Positions 26,156 to 36,840 are shown, counted from the first letter of the stretch. The stretch is 64,000 nt of DNA from Vibrio splendidus (GCF_001557875.1 NZ_LNRF01000005.1:62001-126000); one strand, 5' to 3'. Notes: generated by a model not told the origin, from the sequence alone. Numbers and translations are program-made.

Positions 26156-26530
26156 CTAGCGTTGTCGACGAACCTGCAAAACACTGAGTATCGATAGTGA
26201 TAGGAAGAACGCCGGGTCACTCCAGCCAAAGCCAACAAAGACCCCGGTGAATGCAGCATACAATGTGATGATGGCGCCAAGCATATTCGTAGCAACCAAG
26301 CCTTGAATGAGCTTTTTGGCGGACACGCCAGGTTCAATATCTCTTAATAACCAGCTTATTGCAGCGATACCACCCAAAAAGATACTGGTGTGTTGAGAGA
26401 GAAAGTAAGCGTACTTATCATTGATCTCTACGCCGTACATTGGCCACATAACGGTGGGTAGGAAAAACAGCGCGAAGGCAAATACTGCGTAAATGATGCC
26501 GTGCAGGCTCAAAAATGTTTTGTTGTTCAT
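26156..26530 (-). CDS. Four-helix membrane protein of unknown function
   Basis: A 124-residue protein with four predicted membrane helices (about residues 6-26, 46-64, 76-97 and 100-118). It resembles small DoxX- or DUF4345-like membrane proteins in size and topology, but no signature allows assignment. It lies 73 bp downstream of a YdhR-like gene on the same strand, so the two may form one unit under the divergent LysR regulator. The ATG is preceded by AAAGAGAGCGAC. Confidence 0.75.
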   Translation of the reverse strand: MNNKTFLSLHGIIYAVFAFALFFLPTVMWPMYGVEINDKYAYFLSQHTSIFLGGIAAISWLLRDIEPGVSAKKLIQGLVATNMLGAIITLYAAFTGVFVGFGWSDPAFFLSLSILSVLQVRRQR

Positions 26531-26603
26531 TGTGTCGCTCTCTTTTTCAACTTGGTGATATCGCTAATCTATCTCTTTGCTCAATACAGGAGTGAGCGAT
26601 GCG

Positions 26604-26909
26604 TTAAGCGTTGATTGGGCCTTTATTAATGGTAGTTAAAGGCTGATTAACGTCAAAAATCACACCACGCACTTCTTCCACACCCATCTCTTTCAAGCGA
26701 GCAGCATGCATCGCCAAATAGGTTTCAGCACTCGGCTGATCTTGAAATAAGTAGACGCCACCCCCCAGTTTTTCTGCTTCGTTCTCTGTCCAGATTTTCC
26801 AGATCATGCCCGGTTCGTTGTTGATAGATTTTGCTAGATCGACGAGTGCGTTTGACATCTCTTCACCAAATGGGCCGCTAAATTCAAAATCGACTTGTAA
26901 TAATTTCAT
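26604..26909 (-). CDS. YdhR-family putative monooxygenase
   Basis: A 101-residue protein of the YdhR family, a dimeric ferredoxin-like alpha/beta barrel related to small cofactor-free monooxygenases. The core shows NNEPGMIWKIWTENEAEKLGGGVYLF and a C-terminal VRGVIFDVNQPLT strand. The length equals that of E. coli YdhR. GGAGAAATAACC precedes the start. It is divergent from a LysR regulator whose binding region probably lies in the 156 bp between them. The physiological substrate is unknown. Confidence 0.85.
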   Translation of the reverse strand: MKLLQVDFEFSGPFGEEMSNALVDLAKSINNEPGMIWKIWTENEAEKLGGGVYLFQDQPSAETYLAMHAARLKEMGVEEVRGVIFDVNQPLTTINKGPINA

Positions 26910-26984
26910 GGTTATTTCTCCAAACAGTTATTTGGTATTGCGCTGAGACTGATGGTCATTTCGCAAAACATAGGAGGCTTGATT

Positions 26985-27020
26985 GTCTGTTGAAATAGAT
27001 ATTACCTGTAAAAAACAGAC
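26985..27020. promoter_or_regulatory. Candidate LysR binding site
   Basis: GTCTGTT (26985-26991) and AACAGAC (27014-27020) form a perfect 7-bp dyad across 22 bp, between divergent YdhR-like and LysR genes. Confidence 0.35.
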
Positions 27021-27065
27021 AGAAAAGTTCATAATATAGTTATTAACTGTCAGGATTTTAGACCG

Positions 27066-27977
27066 ATGAGATTGAAAACCACCCTCGACCAATGGCAAAC
27101 CCTTTACGAGATTGACCGTGCAGGCAGTATTCAAGCGGCGGCAGTACAATTGAATAAGAGCCACACCACGCTGATTTATGCTTTGAGAAAATTGGAGGAT
27201 CAATTGGGTGTGTCTTTGGTGCAAGTTGAAGGGCGTCGGGCGGTGCTATCGGAAGATGGTAAATCACTGTTGCGCCGTGCAAGCAGCATGTTGGAACAGG
27301 CGAGAGAGTTGGAACTTATCAGCGAACAGCTGGCGAAAGGCGTCGAATCTGAAATCGTGGTCGCCGTGGATCATTTGTGTTGTCTTGAACGCCTATACAA
27401 ACCGATGGCGCAATTTATGGCGGAGAACAGCACAACATCAATACAAGTGATGGAAACGTCATTGTCTAAGACGACTGAAATGGTCACTCAAGAGCTCGCT
27501 GATGTTGCCATCATCAACCTCCCTGTCACCAATCACTCGGCTGAAGCTTTTGGTTTTACTATGATGGAGCCTGTTGTCGCGAGTTCACATCCGTTAGCAA
27601 GTGCTGCTTCTGTGTCGTTGAATCAACTGTCGTCTTTGCCGCAAATTGTGGTGCGAGATTTAGGTGCTCAAGTTAGTCAAGGCAGTAAAAAGCAAGGGAA
27701 CAAAAAGGATGTGGGTTGGTTGAAGTCGAGTCAGCGTATTACGGTGGATAATTTCGACCATGCGTTTGGCGCGGTAGAGCAGGGCGTGGGTTATTGCCGA
27801 TTGCCTAAGCACATTGTGGAAAGTCGAGGTAGAAATAAGCTGACGGTGCTCAATGTCGAAAATGGCAGTGGATATCACGTTCCGCTGCACCTGACTCTGC
27901 CAAAAGGGGCGAAGACAGGCCCAGCCGCAAAACGTTTCTATGAACTGCTGCTTGAGTCAGCTCTGAATGCGGACTAA
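27066..27977 (+). CDS. LysR family transcriptional regulator
   Basis: A 303-residue LysR-type regulator. The N-terminal helix-turn-helix (GSIQAAAVQLNKSHTTLIYALRKLEDQLG) is followed by a long linker helix and a periplasmic-binding-protein-like effector domain. It is divergent from a YdhR-like gene and a membrane protein gene, which are its most likely targets. It converges with a TetR gene, with only 28 bp between the stops and no clear terminator. Confidence 0.9.
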   Translation: MRLKTTLDQWQTLYEIDRAGSIQAAAVQLNKSHTTLIYALRKLEDQLGVSLVQVEGRRAVLSEDGKSLLRRASSMLEQARELELISEQLAKGVESEIVVAVDHLCCLERLYKPMAQFMAENSTTSIQVMETSLSKTTEMVTQELADVAIINLPVTNHSAEAFGFTMMEPVVASSHPLASAASVSLNQLSSLPQIVVRDLGAQVSQGSKKQGNKKDVGWLKSSQRITVDNFDHAFGAVEQGVGYCRLPKHIVESRGRNKLTVLNVENGSGYHVPLHLTLPKGAKTGPAAKRFYELLLESALNAD

Positions 27978-28005
27978 GTGCTATGAGATACTTAGCTTTG
28001 AGCTA

Positions 28006-28620
28006 TTAACGAGGCTGGTTTCCATTCAAGAAAAGTGCAACGCATTCGCGCGTGTAGTTGAGCCTTTCCTCATCAGATTCACCGCTATCATGACCGAAGA
28101 AAGACCAATAGGCTGATTTGCCATGAAACATCAGCAGTAGTTGACGAGCAGCAATGATCGGTGAGCTAGACGTCGACAGAGTAAGGTCACCAGAATCTAT
28201 TTTCGATTGCAGGTAATCGGCGAGTAACTTGGTGGTTTTTTGAGGGCCGGTCTCTAAATAGATAGAGGCGATCTCTGGGTGCGTGTTGGATTGGCTCACC
28301 GCATTTTGAAAGGTCTGTCTGGACTGCTCATCAAGTAACAAATCTTGAAACTTCACACCAAACTTCACTAATTCTTCTTCCAAAGTGGCATTCATATCAA
28401 AAGCAGAAGGGCTGAGTTCACGCTCGGCACACTTGGTTTGCATGCAGGTTTCGAAAAGCTCGTCTTTGTTTTTAAAGTGAGAGTAGACCGTTTGCTTGGA
28501 AACGTTCGCTGCTTTTGCTATCTGATCCATATTGATCTTGAAGCCATGTTCAGAGAAAAGTTTACTTGCTGCGGTTAAGATCTGCGATCTCTTCTGTTCA
28601 CTCTTGATGATTTTTGTCAC
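28006..28620 (-). CDS. TetR/AcrR family repressor of the RND pump
   Basis: A 204-residue TetR-type regulator. The DNA-binding domain is clear (ILTAASKLFSEHGFKINMDQIAKAANVSKQTVYSHFKNKDELF), and the C-terminus is a helical ligand domain. The start appears to be GTG with GAGAAG upstream; the next Met is inside the helix-turn-helix, so a shorter protein is unlikely. It is divergent from an RND adaptor-pump pair with a perfect palindromic operator between them, so it very probably represses that pump and itself. Confidence 0.88.
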   Translation of the reverse strand: MTKIIKSEQKRSQILTAASKLFSEHGFKINMDQIAKAANVSKQTVYSHFKNKDELFETCMQTKCAERELSPSAFDMNATLEEELVKFGVKFQDLLLDEQSRQTFQNAVSQSNTHPEIASIYLETGPQKTTKLLADYLQSKIDSGDLTLSTSSSPIIAARQLLLMFHGKSAYWSFFGHDSGESDEERLNYTRECVALFLNGNQPR

Positions 28621-28781
28621 GTGTTTGCTTCTCGTTACTTGGTGTTGGGTCGTTACCTAGCTTGTCTCTTTGCTTAGTGCCTAGTGATACTCAGTAATAA
28701 GTGTCTCGTTTTGCGTTAAGCATTATGCTTTTTGTGATGGTTTTATCAATCATTAACCATGAAACTTATTTTTAACATAAT

Positions 28782-28802
28782 CAAACTAGACAGTCTAGTT
28801 TG
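28782..28802. promoter_or_regulatory. TetR-type operator of the RND efflux operon
   Basis: A perfect 10-bp inverted repeat CAAACTAGAC / GTCTAGTTTG around a single A. It lies 55 bp before the adaptor start and 162 bp before the TetR start. Confidence 0.75.
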
Positions 28803-28856
28803 GTTTGGTTAGTCTAAAAAAAGAACATAATTGAGTACCGCATAGGAACAGGAAGT

Positions 28857-29978
28857 ATGTATAAATTGATGAAGGGAAGTGCAGTAGCAGTGGCGTTGTC
28901 GACTCTTCTTGTCGGGTGTGGTGAAAATACACAAGCCGAGACAGCATCCGATGCAGATAATGCTGCAGTGGAGTCGAATAGTGCAGCGTCGACAGTCTTA
29001 ACAGTGGAAACTGTCGCTTTGGAACGCTCTCCATCGTATGCAGTACAACGTGAATATGTCGGTGTGGTAAAGGCGGGGCAGCAGGCTAATTTGGGTTTTG
29101 AATTGGCGGGTAAGGTCAATGAGATTCTGGTGGATGTCGGTGACACAGTCACAACCGGTCAGCCGTTGATCAGATTGGATACTCAACTTTTGGAAACCGA
29201 GTTTAGCCAACTGAAAGCGCAGGCTGAAGAAGTGAAAGCCCAGTTGAGCCTTGTTGCTGCTAACTTAAAGCGTCAACGTTCTTTGAAAGCGAAAGGCTTC
29301 AGTGCCGAAGCGGAGATTGATTCTCTCACCAGTGAGCAGCGCGTATTGCAGGCGAACTTGCTACGCATCGATGCATCGGTAAAAGGCAATGAATTGAAAT
29401 TGGTGAAATCGACAGTGCTTGCGCCTTATTCTGGCACCATCGCGACGCGCTTTGTCTCGCTCGGAGATGTGGTGAATGTCGGTAATCCAACCCTTACACT
29501 GCTCGCTTCTGAGGGCAAAGAGGCCTTCATCGGTATTCCTGCTCACCAAATGCAAAAAGTCACCTCACTTTCTTCGCCTAACATCCGAGTTGGGCGCACA
29601 GATTATGCCGTGGAGCTATTGAATCCCGGCGCAATGGTCGACACACAGTCTCGCAGTGTGGGTTTGCGCTACCTGTTCCCCGAGCAATCTTCGGTATTGG
29701 AAGGGCAACTTGCCTACCTTAAATTTGATGAACAGATTGAAGAGCAAGGTTACTGGGTGCCATTAACCGGTTTGATTGATGGCTTACGCGGGGTGTGGAA
29801 CATCTTTGTGATTGGTGAAGACGACAAGGTCGAACGTAGAAGCGTGCAGGTGTTGTTTGCCAACAATCAACAAGCGTATGTGAGTGGGGCGATTGAAGAC
29901 GGTGAACAAGTAATTGCCAGTGGCTTACATCGCTTAGTTCCGGGTCAAGTCGTGAAACCAGTCAGCGCGGCTGAATAG
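28857..29978 (+). CDS. RND efflux periplasmic adaptor (membrane fusion protein)
   Basis: A 373-residue lipoprotein adaptor of the HlyD/AcrA type. The lipobox is LLVGC (Cys21). The biotinyl-lipoyl domain halves are at VNEILVDVGDTVTTGQPLIRLD and STVLAPYSGTIATRFVSLGDVV, separated by a helical hairpin (about 120-170), then beta-barrel and membrane-proximal domains. It links the inner-membrane pump to an outer-membrane channel; no channel gene is adjacent. An AGGAAG site precedes the ATG. The pump gene follows after 8 bp. Confidence 0.92.
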   Translation: MYKLMKGSAVAVALSTLLVGCGENTQAETASDADNAAVESNSAASTVLTVETVALERSPSYAVQREYVGVVKAGQQANLGFELAGKVNEILVDVGDTVTTGQPLIRLDTQLLETEFSQLKAQAEEVKAQLSLVAANLKRQRSLKAKGFSAEAEIDSLTSEQRVLQANLLRIDASVKGNELKLVKSTVLAPYSGTIATRFVSLGDVVNVGNPTLTLLASEGKEAFIGIPAHQMQKVTSLSSPNIRVGRTDYAVELLNPGAMVDTQSRSVGLRYLFPEQSSVLEGQLAYLKFDEQIEEQGYWVPLTGLIDGLRGVWNIFVIGEDDKVERRSVQVLFANNQQAYVSGAIEDGEQVIASGLHRLVPGQVVKPVSAAE

Positions 29979-29986
29979 GTAATAGT

Positions 29987-32900
29987 ATGAAAATTATAGA
30001 GACTATTTCCAACACGCGACTGCTTATCTTGATGACAGCACTGCTGATGGTGAGCGGCATTTCGGCGTTCATGACCTTGCCACGTGCAGAAGACCCAGTA
30101 ATCATCAACCGTTATGCGAACATCACAACCAGTTTCCCCGGCGCCAGTGCCGAGCGTGTTGAAACCTTGGTTACTGAGGTCATCGAGAATAAGCTGCGTG
30201 AACTGAGTGAAGTTAAACTGGTGAGTTCGACTTCTAGGCCGAGCGTATCAATTGTTACGCTAGAACTTAATGACACCATCACCGAGCCAGAACCCGTCTG
30301 GTCTCAAGCTCGCGACAAGTTATCTGACATCGAATCAATTTTACCTGCGGGCTCTCATTCTCCTGATCTCGATAGTGACCATACCTATGCTTTCACGACC
30401 ATCGCATCTCTGACTTGGTCTGGTGCTGGCGAGCCTGACCGATTAACCCTCGGACGCTATGCGAAAGAATTGGCTAAGCGACTACGAACTTTGTCGGGTA
30501 CTGAATTCGTTGATGAATACGGGATGCCACAAGAAGAAATCCAGATAAGCCTAAGAACCGTTGATGCCGCTGCTCTAGGGCGTTCGAGTGCCAATATCGC
30601 TGAATCGCTAGAAGGGGCCGACGCCAAGAATTCTGCGGGAGAATTGGTCAGTGCCTATTCCCGTTTTGGTTTGGAAATTGAGTCTGAGCTGGACTCCATT
30701 GAACGTATCAAGCAAGTGCCAATTGCCACTGACAGCAATGGTCACATCATCCGTATGGAAGACATTGCTTCTGTGAAACGTGGTGAGAAAACCCCACAAG
30801 ATCAGATTGCGATTATTGATGGTGAGCCGGGGGTGATTGTCGCGGCAAGAATGCACCCTGATCTGCGAGTTGATAATTGGACATCACGAGCTAATGCTCT
30901 GATTGGCAAGTTTGAGCAAGAGTTACCAAGTAACGTTAAGGTGACGGTGCTGTTTAATCAGCAAGGTTATACCGAGACTCGCTTAGACGATTTAGGCAAA
31001 AGCTTGATGATCGGTTTCGGTCTGATTTTGATTGTTCTGTTTGTCACTTTAGGCGTGCGTGCCGCAATCTTAGTGGCAATTTCTCTGCCGTTAACCTCAT
31101 TGTTGACCCTGTCGACCATGAAAATTACTGGCGTACCGATTAACCAAATGTCGGTGACAGGCCTAATTGTGGCGCTTGGGATCATGGTCGATAACGCGGT
31201 GGTGATGGTTGATACCATTCAAGCTTATCGTTTGAAAGGGCAACAGCGAGCTGAAGCGACCATGAATGCATTGAAGCATTTATGGGTGCCGTTATTAGGC
31301 TCTACCTTAACTACCGTGTTGGCGTTTGCCCCGATTATTTTGATGCCGGGTGCATCGGGTGAATTTGTCGGTGGTATTGCGATTACCGTTTCTTTCTCAT
31401 TGATCGGTTCTTACATAATCTCGCACACCTTAATCGCAGGCTTGGCGACCAAACTACTGCCGAAACAACTCAGTGATGTCGATAAGAAAGGGCAACATCA
31501 CTGGTACATGACCGGCCTAAGAATTCCGGCGTTGACACGCTGGTTCTCGTCTTCTGTCCGCTTTGGTGTCACGCATCCAATCATCACAATTGCTTTGGTG
31601 TTGTTGGTTCCATTTACTGGTTACTGGAGTATGTCTCAACTGACTGAGCAGTTCTTCCCGCCATCAGACCGAGACATGTTTGAGATTCAGGTGTACATGC
31701 CGCCTCAAGCCAGCATTTATGCGACCCAAAATACCTCTGAAAAAATAGACGACATTATTCATCGCTATCCAGAAGTGGAACGCATTGATTGGCTAGTGGG
31801 CGCTAACTTCCCATCTTTCTATTACAACTTGCAGGCAAGGCAAAATAATGCGCCTTACTTCTCTCAAGCGATGGTCAAAACAGAGAACTTTGACCAAGCC
31901 AATGCACTAATCCCTGAGTTGCAAAAGGTGTTGGATAAAGAGGTGCCGGAAGCACAAATCTTGGTACGTAAGCTCAACCAAGGGCCTCCATTTACTGCGC
32001 CAGTGGAGCTGCGTGTTTACGGTGAAAACCTCGATACCCTAAAAGCGATTGGTGAAGATGTACGCTTGATTCTGGCAGGTGTCCCTCATGTCACGCACAC
32101 AAGGGAAACCCTGCAACCGGGTACGCCGAAGGTGTGGTTGAAGGTCGATGAAGATACCGCAAAACTGAATGGTATTTCATTGAACCAGTTTGCTGGCATG
32201 CTGCAAACTACGCTGACAGGTCGTGAAAGTGGCTCGGTGATTGAGGGAAGTGAATCGGTGCCAATCCGTGTTCGTGTGGCGGATGATGCGCGTGAGAACC
32301 TAGCGCACCTGAGTAATATTCGTTTGCCGATAAGCTCTGATGTCTATTCTACGGGTATCAATGTGTCTACCTTGGCTGAGCTTGAACTGACCACAAGTCG
32401 AGGTGCGATTACCCGCAGAAATGGGCAACGTGTGAATACCATTGAGGGTTATATTGAAGCGGGTGTATTGCCGCAAACCGTGCTCAATGAATTCCAAAAA
32501 CGCCTAGAAAGCTATCAGATGCCATCGGGCTATACGATTGGTTTTGGTGGTGAATCTGCTGAACGAGATAATTCAGTCAACAGCCTCATCTCGAACGTCG
32601 CTGTCGTGGTGGTATTGATGGTGTTGGTGGTGGTGATGTCATTCAACTCGTTCCGAATGAGTAGCATCATCTTCATGGTGGCGGGATTGGCTGGTGGTCT
32701 AGGGCTGTTGTCGGTATGGATCTTCGATTATCCGTTCGGCTTTACAGTGATCATCGCGATGCTTGGGATTGCGGGTTTGGCGATTAACGCGGCCATTGTG
32801 ATTCTGACGGAATTGAAGCTAGATAAAGAGGCTTCCTCTGGAAGTGTTGATGCAGTCGTTGAGGCCGTTATGTCGTGTACTCGACATATCAGTTCAACCA

Positions 32901-33085
32901 CGATTACAACCGTGGGCGGCTTCATGCCGTTGATCATTGCAGGTGGTGGTTTCTGGCCTCCGTTTGCGGTCGCGATTGTTGGCGGTACAGTGTTAACCAC
33001 GCTTATTTCGTTCTACTTTGTGCCTGTGGTTTATCATTTGATGACTCGAAATCAACGAAAAACCATCGTGAGTCAAGCGGCATAA
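29987..33085 (+). CDS. RND multidrug efflux permease (AcrB-type)
   Basis: A 1032-residue inner-membrane RND pump, normal length for the HAE1 class. Two halves each have a large periplasmic loop and the expected twelve membrane helices. The proton-relay region in helix 4 reads GIMVDNAVVMVDT, keeping the first acidic residue of the usual Asp pair and replacing the second with Asn, as in several less-studied subgroups. FPGASAERVETLVT near the N-terminus is a family signature. The substrates are unknown. TetR control is indicated upstream. A 16-bp tandem repeat starts 7 bp after the stop codon. Confidence 0.93.
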   Translation: MKIIETISNTRLLILMTALLMVSGISAFMTLPRAEDPVIINRYANITTSFPGASAERVETLVTEVIENKLRELSEVKLVSSTSRPSVSIVTLELNDTITEPEPVWSQARDKLSDIESILPAGSHSPDLDSDHTYAFTTIASLTWSGAGEPDRLTLGRYAKELAKRLRTLSGTEFVDEYGMPQEEIQISLRTVDAAALGRSSANIAESLEGADAKNSAGELVSAYSRFGLEIESELDSIERIKQVPIATDSNGHIIRMEDIASVKRGEKTPQDQIAIIDGEPGVIVAARMHPDLRVDNWTSRANALIGKFEQELPSNVKVTVLFNQQGYTETRLDDLGKSLMIGFGLILIVLFVTLGVRAAILVAISLPLTSLLTLSTMKITGVPINQMSVTGLIVALGIMVDNAVVMVDTIQAYRLKGQQRAEATMNALKHLWVPLLGSTLTTVLAFAPIILMPGASGEFVGGIAITVSFSLIGSYIISHTLIAGLATKLLPKQLSDVDKKGQHHWYMTGLRIPALTRWFSSSVRFGVTHPIITIALVLLVPFTGYWSMSQLTEQFFPPSDRDMFEIQVYMPPQASIYATQNTSEKIDDIIHRYPEVERIDWLVGANFPSFYYNLQARQNNAPYFSQAMVKTENFDQANALIPELQKVLDKEVPEAQILVRKLNQGPPFTAPVELRVYGENLDTLKAIGEDVRLILAGVPHVTHTRETLQPGTPKVWLKVDEDTAKLNGISLNQFAGMLQTTLTGRESGSVIEGSESVPIRVRVADDARENLAHLSNIRLPISSDVYSTGINVSTLAELELTTSRGAITRRNGQRVNTIEGYIEAGVLPQTVLNEFQKRLESYQMPSGYTIGFGGESAERDNSVNSLISNVAVVVVLMVLVVVMSFNSFRMSSIIFMVAGLAGGLGLLSVWIFDYPFGFTVIIAMLGIAGLAINAAIVILTELKLDKEASSGSVDAVVEAVMSCTRHISSTTITTVGGFMPLIIAGGGFWPPFAVAIVGGTVLTTLISFYFVPVVYHLMTRNQRKTIVSQAA

Positions 33086-33091
33086 CTGTTT

Positions 33092-33146
33092 TTCAATTTA
33101 ACGCATCTTTAATTTAACGTCTCTTCAATTTAACTGCTCTTCAATT
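33092..33146. repeat. Tandem repeat, period 16, three units plus a partial
   Basis: TTCAATTTAACGCATC (33092-33107), TTTAATTTAACGTCTC (33108-33123), TTCAATTTAACTGCTC (33124-33139), then TTCAATT. It begins 7 bp after the RND pump stop codon. The remaining gap to 33850 is AT-rich with no supported gene or clear terminator. Confidence 0.7.
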
Positions 33147-33850
33147 GCCCATCATCGAGTCGTATCTGGCTCGATTATGGCATTGTTATTCTCGACAAAT
33201 TCATCCTAATTCCTACCATTTTGTTGTTCTTTTCACCGCTATTACGTTCTCAATTAGTCAAATTATCCTTTCTGTTAGCCACAATATTCTTTCAATTCGT
33301 CACATTAGTGCATCGATGAATGCTTGGTTATCTTGCTGGTGAATGAGTGGGTATTTTGAATAATCTAACCAGTGAATACCTTGTAGATAGTATGTGAATT
33401 CACAATCTTGACGGGTGTCACACTTCTATTTATTCACTCTTTCTAATGTACCTTGAATTGGCTCTGAGGTCTGGTGGCGCGCGAGTGTTTATCTGCTTTT
33501 TCTAAATCCCTTGTCAGCACTACCTCCATCCATGTAGCACGCTACTGTCGTGTGTCTTAATCGTCTTCTACTTCTTAGTTTTCGCATCCATAAATGGAAG
33601 GTTAGTTTCCAAGTTTGTTTGGTGAGCTTTCAAATTCAACTCTTCATAATGCGCCAAATGTAACAATGTGTTTCAAAGTATAACAATTAAGTCATGTTTT
33701 CTGTGTGGTTTTAACCCAGCAGTAACGGGCTTTATTGCATTGCTTTTTGAGATACGGCGTTTCACATGCTCAACACATAAATATTCTAATGATCATGACA
33801 ACCAGTACTCGGGCGTTCGTTCTGAGGCTGGATAACCATCGAGAAAGTTA

Positions 33851-34747
33851 ATGGAAGCTTCAAGATATAAACGCATGTTATCGAGGACAAGTTTGTCGAA
33901 GATTGGTTTGCTGGGAACCATTCTGATGCTCGAAGGATGTAACTCCGCATTGCTCGACCCAAAAGGTAGCGTTGGCGTTCAGGAAAAAGAGCTGATTATC
34001 ACGGCTCTGTTGCTGATGTTGATTGTCGTCATACCAGTGATTCTGATGACCATCTACTTTGCTTACCGATACCGCGAAAGCAATACCACGGAAGAGTATG
34101 CACCAGACTGGGCGCACTCAACCAAAATTGAAATAGTGGTATGGACAATTCCAATCATCATTATTGCGATTCTAGCCACCATCACTTGGCGAACAACTCA
34201 CGAACTGGAGCCATCTAAGCCTCTGGAAAGTGACGTTAAACCCATGGTGATCGAAGTGGTCTCTCTGGACTGGAAATGGCTGTTCATCTATCCGGAGCAA
34301 AACATTGCGACGGTTAACTATGTTGCATTCCCGAAAGATGTTCCGGTGACGTTTAAGCTGACTTCAGACAACATCATGAATGCGTTCTTTATCCCGCGTC
34401 TTGGTTCGCAGATCTACGCGATGCCGGGAATGGTGACTAAGTTGAATTTGATTGCAAACCACGAAGGTGACTTCAAAGGCTTTGCTTCGAACTACAGTGG
34501 CAAAGGGTTCTCTCAGATGAAATTCACCGCATCGGCCATGCCTGATCAAGTGGCGTTTTTAAACTGGGTAGAGAAAGTGAAAGCTAGTCCTGATCGTATT
34601 GAAGATTGGGAGCAGTTCCGTTCATTGGCCGCGCCAAGTGTGGCTGAGCCTGTGACTTTGTTCTCCAGTATCCCACCATTTTTATTCACTGATGTCGTGA
34701 CCCAGCACCCTGGTTCAATGAACTGTCTGCCGGAAACCCAAGGATAA
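33851..34747 (+). CDS. cyoA: Cytochrome bo3 quinol oxidase subunit II
   Basis: A 298-residue subunit of the quinol-oxidising heme-copper oxidase. A lipoprotein-type N-terminus (LEGC, Cys30) is followed by two membrane helices and a periplasmic cupredoxin domain. The cupredoxin lacks the CuA ligand set, as expected for a quinol oxidase rather than a cytochrome c oxidase. Conserved [18 protein letters not shown] and [22 protein letters not shown] sequence (here [18 protein letters not shown]) identify CyoA. First gene of cyoABCDE; the next start is 5 bp away. Confidence 0.95.
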   Translation: MEASRYKRMLSRTSLSKIGLLGTILMLEGCNSALLDPKGSVGVQEKELIITALLLMLIVVIPVILMTIYFAYRYRESNTTEEYAPDWAHSTKIEIVVWTIPIIIIAILATITWRTTHELEPSKPLESDVKPMVIEVVSLDWKWLFIYPEQNIATVNYVAFPKDVPVTFKLTSDNIMNAFFIPRLGSQIYAMPGMVTKLNLIANHEGDFKGFASNYSGKGFSQMKFTASAMPDQVAFLNWVEKVKASPDRIEDWEQFRSLAAPSVAEPVTLFSSIPPFLFTDVVTQHPGSMNCLPETQG

Positions 34748-34752
34748 TCGTC

Positions 34753-36840
34753 ATGTTTGGAAGATTAACTCTAGACTCAATTCCCTACCACGAACCCATT
34801 ATTTTGGTCACGTTAACCATGATCGCTTTAGTGGGCAGCTTAGTGGTGTACGCGGTAACCAAAGCCGGTAAGTGGCAATACCTTTGGAATGAATGGTTCA
34901 CTTCTGTAGACCACAAAAAATTGGGCTTCATGTACATTGCTGTGGCGATGGTGATGTTAGTTCGTGGTTTTGCCGATGCGGTAATGATGCGCAGTCAGCA
35001 ATTGCTTTCTGCAGCTGGTGAGACGGGCTATTTACCGCCACATCACTACGACCAGATCTTCACGGCTCACGGCGTGATCATGATTTTCTTCGTAGCGATG
35101 CCATTGGTTATCGGCTTGATGAACATCATCGTGCCGCTGCAAATTGGTGCTCGTGATGTTGCATTCCCTTACCTGAATAACTTGAGCTTCTGGCTGTTTG
35201 TGGTGGGGATTATCCTAACCAACATGTCACTGGGCTTAGGTGAGTTTGGTCGTACGGGTTGGTTGGCGTATCCGCCGCTGTCTGGTATTGAGGCAAGTCC
35301 GGGAGTGGGTGTCGATTATTGGATATGGGCGCTGCAAATATCCGGTGTGGGTACCACGTTAACGGGCGTGAACTTCTTCGCGACCATTTTGCGCATGCGT
35401 ACTCCGTCAATGCCAATGATGAAGATGCCAGTATTCACGTGGGCATCGCTGTGTGCCAACATTCTGATCATCATCTCTTTCCCAATCCTAACGGTAACCA
35501 TCGCGTTACTGACTTTGGATAGATACATCGGCACGCACTTCTTCACCAATGATCTTGGTGGCAACGTGATGATGTATGTGAACCTGATTTGGGCATGGGG
35601 TCACCCAGAGGTGTACATCCTAATCTTGCCTATCTTCGGTGTGTTCTCTGAAGTGACAGCAACCTTCTCACGCAAAAAACTGTTTGGTTATACCTCGTTG
35701 GTATGGGCGACAGTGGCCATCACTATTCTAGCGTTTGTGGTTTGGCTGCATCACTTCTTCACCATGGGTTCTGGCGCCAATGTGAATGCCTTCTTCGGCA
35801 TCGCGACCATGATTATCTCTATCCCAACCGGGGTTAAGATCTTCAACTGGCTATTCACCATGTACAAAGGACGCATCCGTTTTACCACGCCAATGATGTG
35901 GACAGTGGGCTTCCTAATTACCTTTACCGTTGGTGGTATGACGGGCGTATTGATGGCGGTACCGGGCGCAGATTTCATTCTGCATAACTCTGTATTTCTG
36001 ATTGCGCACTTCCACAACGTAATCATTGGTGGCGTTGTGTTCGGTTGTTTTGCAGCGATTGGTTACTGGTTCCCGAAAGCGACCGGTTTCACTCTGAACG
36101 AGCTTTGGGGTAAACGCGCATTCTACTGCTGGATCATCGGTTTCTTGATGGCGTTCTTGCCGCTTTACGCTCTGGGCTTTATGGGCATGACGCGTCGTTT
36201 GAGCCAAGACATTAACCCTGAATTCTTCCCACTACTGGCGGTTGCAGCTGCAGGTACGGGCGTGATTGCGATGGGTGTTGTGTGTCAATTCGTACAGATT
36301 TACGTGAGTGTTCGTGACCGTGACCAAAACCGAGATCTAACGGGCGACCCATGGGGTGGACGTACATTCGAATGGGCAACGTCTTCACCACCGCCGTTCT
36401 ACAACTTTGCGAAATTGCCTAAGGGCGATGAGATCGATTCGTTCTGGTATCAAAAGCAAAGTGGTGAGTTTGATCCAACTCAGGAGGAAGAATACGAACG
36501 TATTCACATGCCGAAGAACACACCGACAGGCATTTATGTGTCTGCATGGGCGTTGGCATTTGGCTTCGCGATGATCTGGTACATCTGGTGGTTAGCAGCT
36601 GCAAGCCTAGTGGGTATCGTGGTGACGTGTATTCAACACAGCTACAACGACGATGTGGATTACTACGTGGAAGTTGAAGAGATCAAAGCGATTGAAGCGG
36701 CTCGACGTGCACAGCTTGAAGAAGCGAAGAAACAGTCAGTGAAAGGCGACCATTCTGGTCGTGGTAACAGCGCTGACAGTGATGCAGACAGTGATAACAA
36801 CGACAATAAAGATGATTTGGAGACGACGTATGCAAGCTAA
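34753..36840 (+). CDS. cyoB: Cytochrome bo3 quinol oxidase subunit I
   Basis: The 695-residue catalytic subunit, which reduces oxygen to water and pumps protons. Heme and copper ligand motifs are present: [16 protein letters not shown] (CuB His and the cross-linked Tyr), HHFF, and [23 protein letters not shown] is a CyoB signature. It is about 30 residues longer than E. coli CyoB because of a low-complexity Ser/Asp/Asn acidic tail ([13 protein letters not shown]). The tail coding region overlaps the cyoC start by 11 nt. AAGGATAATCGTC precedes the ATG. Confidence 0.96.
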   Translation: MFGRLTLDSIPYHEPIILVTLTMIALVGSLVVYAVTKAGKWQYLWNEWFTSVDHKKLGFMYIAVAMVMLVRGFADAVMMRSQQLLSAAGETGYLPPHHYDQIFTAHGVIMIFFVAMPLVIGLMNIIVPLQIGARDVAFPYLNNLSFWLFVVGIILTNMSLGLGEFGRTGWLAYPPLSGIEASPGVGVDYWIWALQISGVGTTLTGVNFFATILRMRTPSMPMMKMPVFTWASLCANILIIISFPILTVTIALLTLDRYIGTHFFTNDLGGNVMMYVNLIWAWGHPEVYILILPIFGVFSEVTATFSRKKLFGYTSLVWATVAITILAFVVWLHHFFTMGSGANVNAFFGIATMIISIPTGVKIFNWLFTMYKGRIRFTTPMMWTVGFLITFTVGGMTGVLMAVPGADFILHNSVFLIAHFHNVIIGGVVFGCFAAIGYWFPKATGFTLNELWGKRAFYCWIIGFLMAFLPLYALGFMGMTRRLSQDINPEFFPLLAVAAAGTGVIAMGVVCQFVQIYVSVRDRDQNRDLTGDPWGGRTFEWATSSPPPFYNFAKLPKGDEIDSFWYQKQSGEFDPTQEEEYERIHMPKNTPTGIYVSAWALAFGFAMIWYIWWLAAASLVGIVVTCIQHSYNDDVDYYVEVEEIKAIEAARRAQLEEAKKQSVKGDHSGRGNSADSDADSDNNDNKDDLETTYAS

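Noticed and set aside
26928..27224. Minus-strand frame across the YdhR-LysR intergenic region
   Set aside because: It is antisense to the LysR helix-turn-helix coding region and crosses the divergent promoter.
33145..33342. 65-codon frame after the RND pump
   Set aside because: It starts at the edge of a tandem repeat, has no ribosome site and an unlikely composition for AT-rich spacer DNA.
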